Origin: CAVVAL01 sp963740215
GTDB taxonomy: Bacteria > Actinomycetota > Actinomycetes > Mycobacteriales > Cryptosporangiaceae
Assembly: GCA_963740215.1 (NCBI GenBank)
Contig: CAVUDJ010000015.1
Span: 682,001-746,000, forward strand
DNA length: 64,000 nt
Reading direction: 5' to 3'
In this document: positions 63,174 through 64,000 of the stretch, piece by piece
Numbering within the stretch: the stretch's first letter is position 1
Layout of the letters: each line of letters opens with the position of its first letter
Notes under the pieces: generated by a model
Seen by the model: only the letters and a program-made list of their open reading frames with translations
What the model was told of the DNA's origin: nothing
Databases searched by the model: none
Program-made: the position numbers and the translations under genes

Positions 63174-63232
63174 GGTGTTCGCGGAAATCGCGCGGCGCGG
63201 GACGGCGCGCCGCGGCGATTTCCCCGAACGCC
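63174..63232. terminator. Hairpin element family D, copy 2
   Basis: A 59-bp inverted repeat, arms starting GGTGTTCGCGGAAATCGC and ending TTCCCCGAACGCC, 9 bp after the XPB stop and 14 bp from the convergent lipoprotein gene. Same length as copy 1 at 27453-27511. Confidence 0.9.
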
Positions 63233-63246
63233 ACCACGACTCCGGA

Positions 63247-63766
63247 TCAGCCCTGGGCCGCGCCCTCGATGAGCTGCGCGATCTTCCACATCGTCGGCTT
63301 CGACTGCGCGAGGTTGCCGCCGCAGTCCGTTCCGGAGACCGTGCCGGATCCGACCGTCACGCTGTAGTTGAAGCCGTCCCGGCAGCGCGACGTGCTGTCC
63401 GTCCGACCGGCCTTTGCCTCGGTGGCGAGCGCGGGATCGGTAGCGAGCGCTCGCAACTGGTCGAGATCGGCCGGGCTCAGCTGGCGGTTGACCGTGCCGG
63501 CGCGCGTCGTGACGGTGAGGGCGCCCTGCGGCGTCACCGTGTACTTGTCGCTGACTCCGGCGAATCCGCCGGTACGCAGGACCATGACGGGTCCGAGGGG
63601 AGCCGCGGGCGTCGGCGAGGGAGCCGACGCCGAGGTCGGGGCTGGAGCCGGTTCGGCCTGGTCAGGGCCGTTCGCGCCTTCTCCGGATCGGGCTTGGGAG
63701 CAGCCGACGGCGAGCAGGGCGGTGGCGATGAGAACTGAGGCCCGAGCGGCCGGGAGCGGGAGACAC
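63247..63766 (-). CDS. Hypothetical lipoprotein (probable frameshift in the signal peptide)
   Basis: The continuous part reads RASVLIATALLAVGCSQA (lipobox), a Pro/Ala linker and a domain GGFAGVSDKYTVTPQGALTV, RQLSPADLDQLRALATDPAL, SRCRDGFNYSVTVGSGTVSG. No start lies in that frame after an upstream TGA. The GTG at 63766 is in another frame, so one extra base near 63745-63755 is inferred; length is 3n+1. Probable cell-surface lipoprotein, function unknown. Confidence 0.65.
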
Positions 63767-63874
63767 TGTCAATGGGCGCATGCCAGTTGGACGCCGGCGC
63801 CTGACGTCCGGTTCCGCACTGTTCGGCGGCCGGCCACTCCCTGTCGGTGTGCGCACTGGGCCAGACTAGGCCCC

Positions 63875-64000
63875 GTGGACGGATTGCTGGGGGTCTGGCG
63901 GGCCGACCTCGCGTCGGCGGGCGGGGTGGACGACAAAGTCGGCGAGGAGCTGCTGAAACGCTGGTCGGAGCCGCACCGCCGCTACCACAACATCGATCAC
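63875..64000 (+). CDS. HD-domain metal-dependent phosphohydrolase (5' part only)
   Basis: GTG 63875; 42 residues before the window ends. VDGLLGVWRADLASAGGVDD then LLKRWSEPHRRYHNIDH resembles the start of predicted HD-superfamily phosphohydrolases (RRYHNxxH). The rest is outside the window. Confidence 0.75.
   Translation, partial: MDGLLGVWRADLASAGGVDDKVGEELLKRWSEPHRRYHNIDH

Overview
The window is about 64 kb of very GC-rich DNA (roughly 70%). Strong G/C third-position bias, GTG and TTG starts, and short or absent leaders all point to an actinobacterium. The markers are actinobacterial: SepH, CitA-type citrate synthase, UdgX, futalosine-pathway menaquinone genes (mqnB, mqnD), DUF2530/DUF2771/DUF3027 proteins, and a bacterial XPB helicase with its helicase-associated partner. 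The combination fits Micromonosporales or a related lineage such as Cryptosporangium. That placement is inference; nothing in the window fixes the genus.

Layout: 1-6.6 kb, cell-envelope genes (glpQ, a large L,D-transpeptidase, a CAP protein, small membrane proteins) and a GCS2 ligase. 6.7-10.3 kb, ogt plus a CynX-type MFS transporter, a divergent GntR regulator and a DUF202 pair. 10.4-16.9 kb, a putative GABA/polyamine module (substrate-binding lipoprotein, aldehyde dehydrogenase, PucR regulator, divergent gabT). 17-21.7 kb, a secreted metzincin-like protease and an ABC ATPase/permease pair. 21.7-28 kb, galM, udgX, MFS-pdxH, citA, an SDR and an ArsR-MFS pair. 29.9-33.5 kb, serC, a secreted propeller protein and sepH. 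34-45 kb, a more variable stretch with thioesterase, aldo/keto reductase, alpha-fucosidase, MarR-MFS and a secreted animal-type haem peroxidase with a chitin-binding-like tail. 45-64 kb, a conserved housekeeping block: Hsp90/sacsin-like ATPase, DUF3027, mqnBD, cold-shock protein, yidD, the Helicase_C_3 protein, a second L,D-transpeptidase and XPB.

Two features cut across the map. First, unrelated long inverted repeats sit mostly just past stop codons, and they fall into families. At least seven families (A to G) occur exactly twice in this window with the same arms but different loops. They look like bidirectional terminators that are also dispersed repeats, and they are the strongest candidate for something undescribed. 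Second, nine genes, including the normally indispensable serC, are broken by one- or two-base indels. Most of these look like sequence errors rather than gene decay, so the broken genes are annotated as single loci.

Likely regulation: large palindromes overlap the promoters of the ArsR and MarR genes, whose transcripts look leaderless, as does that of the aldo/keto reductase. A shared GGCGGACAA motif lies upstream of both the aldehyde dehydrogenase and gabT.
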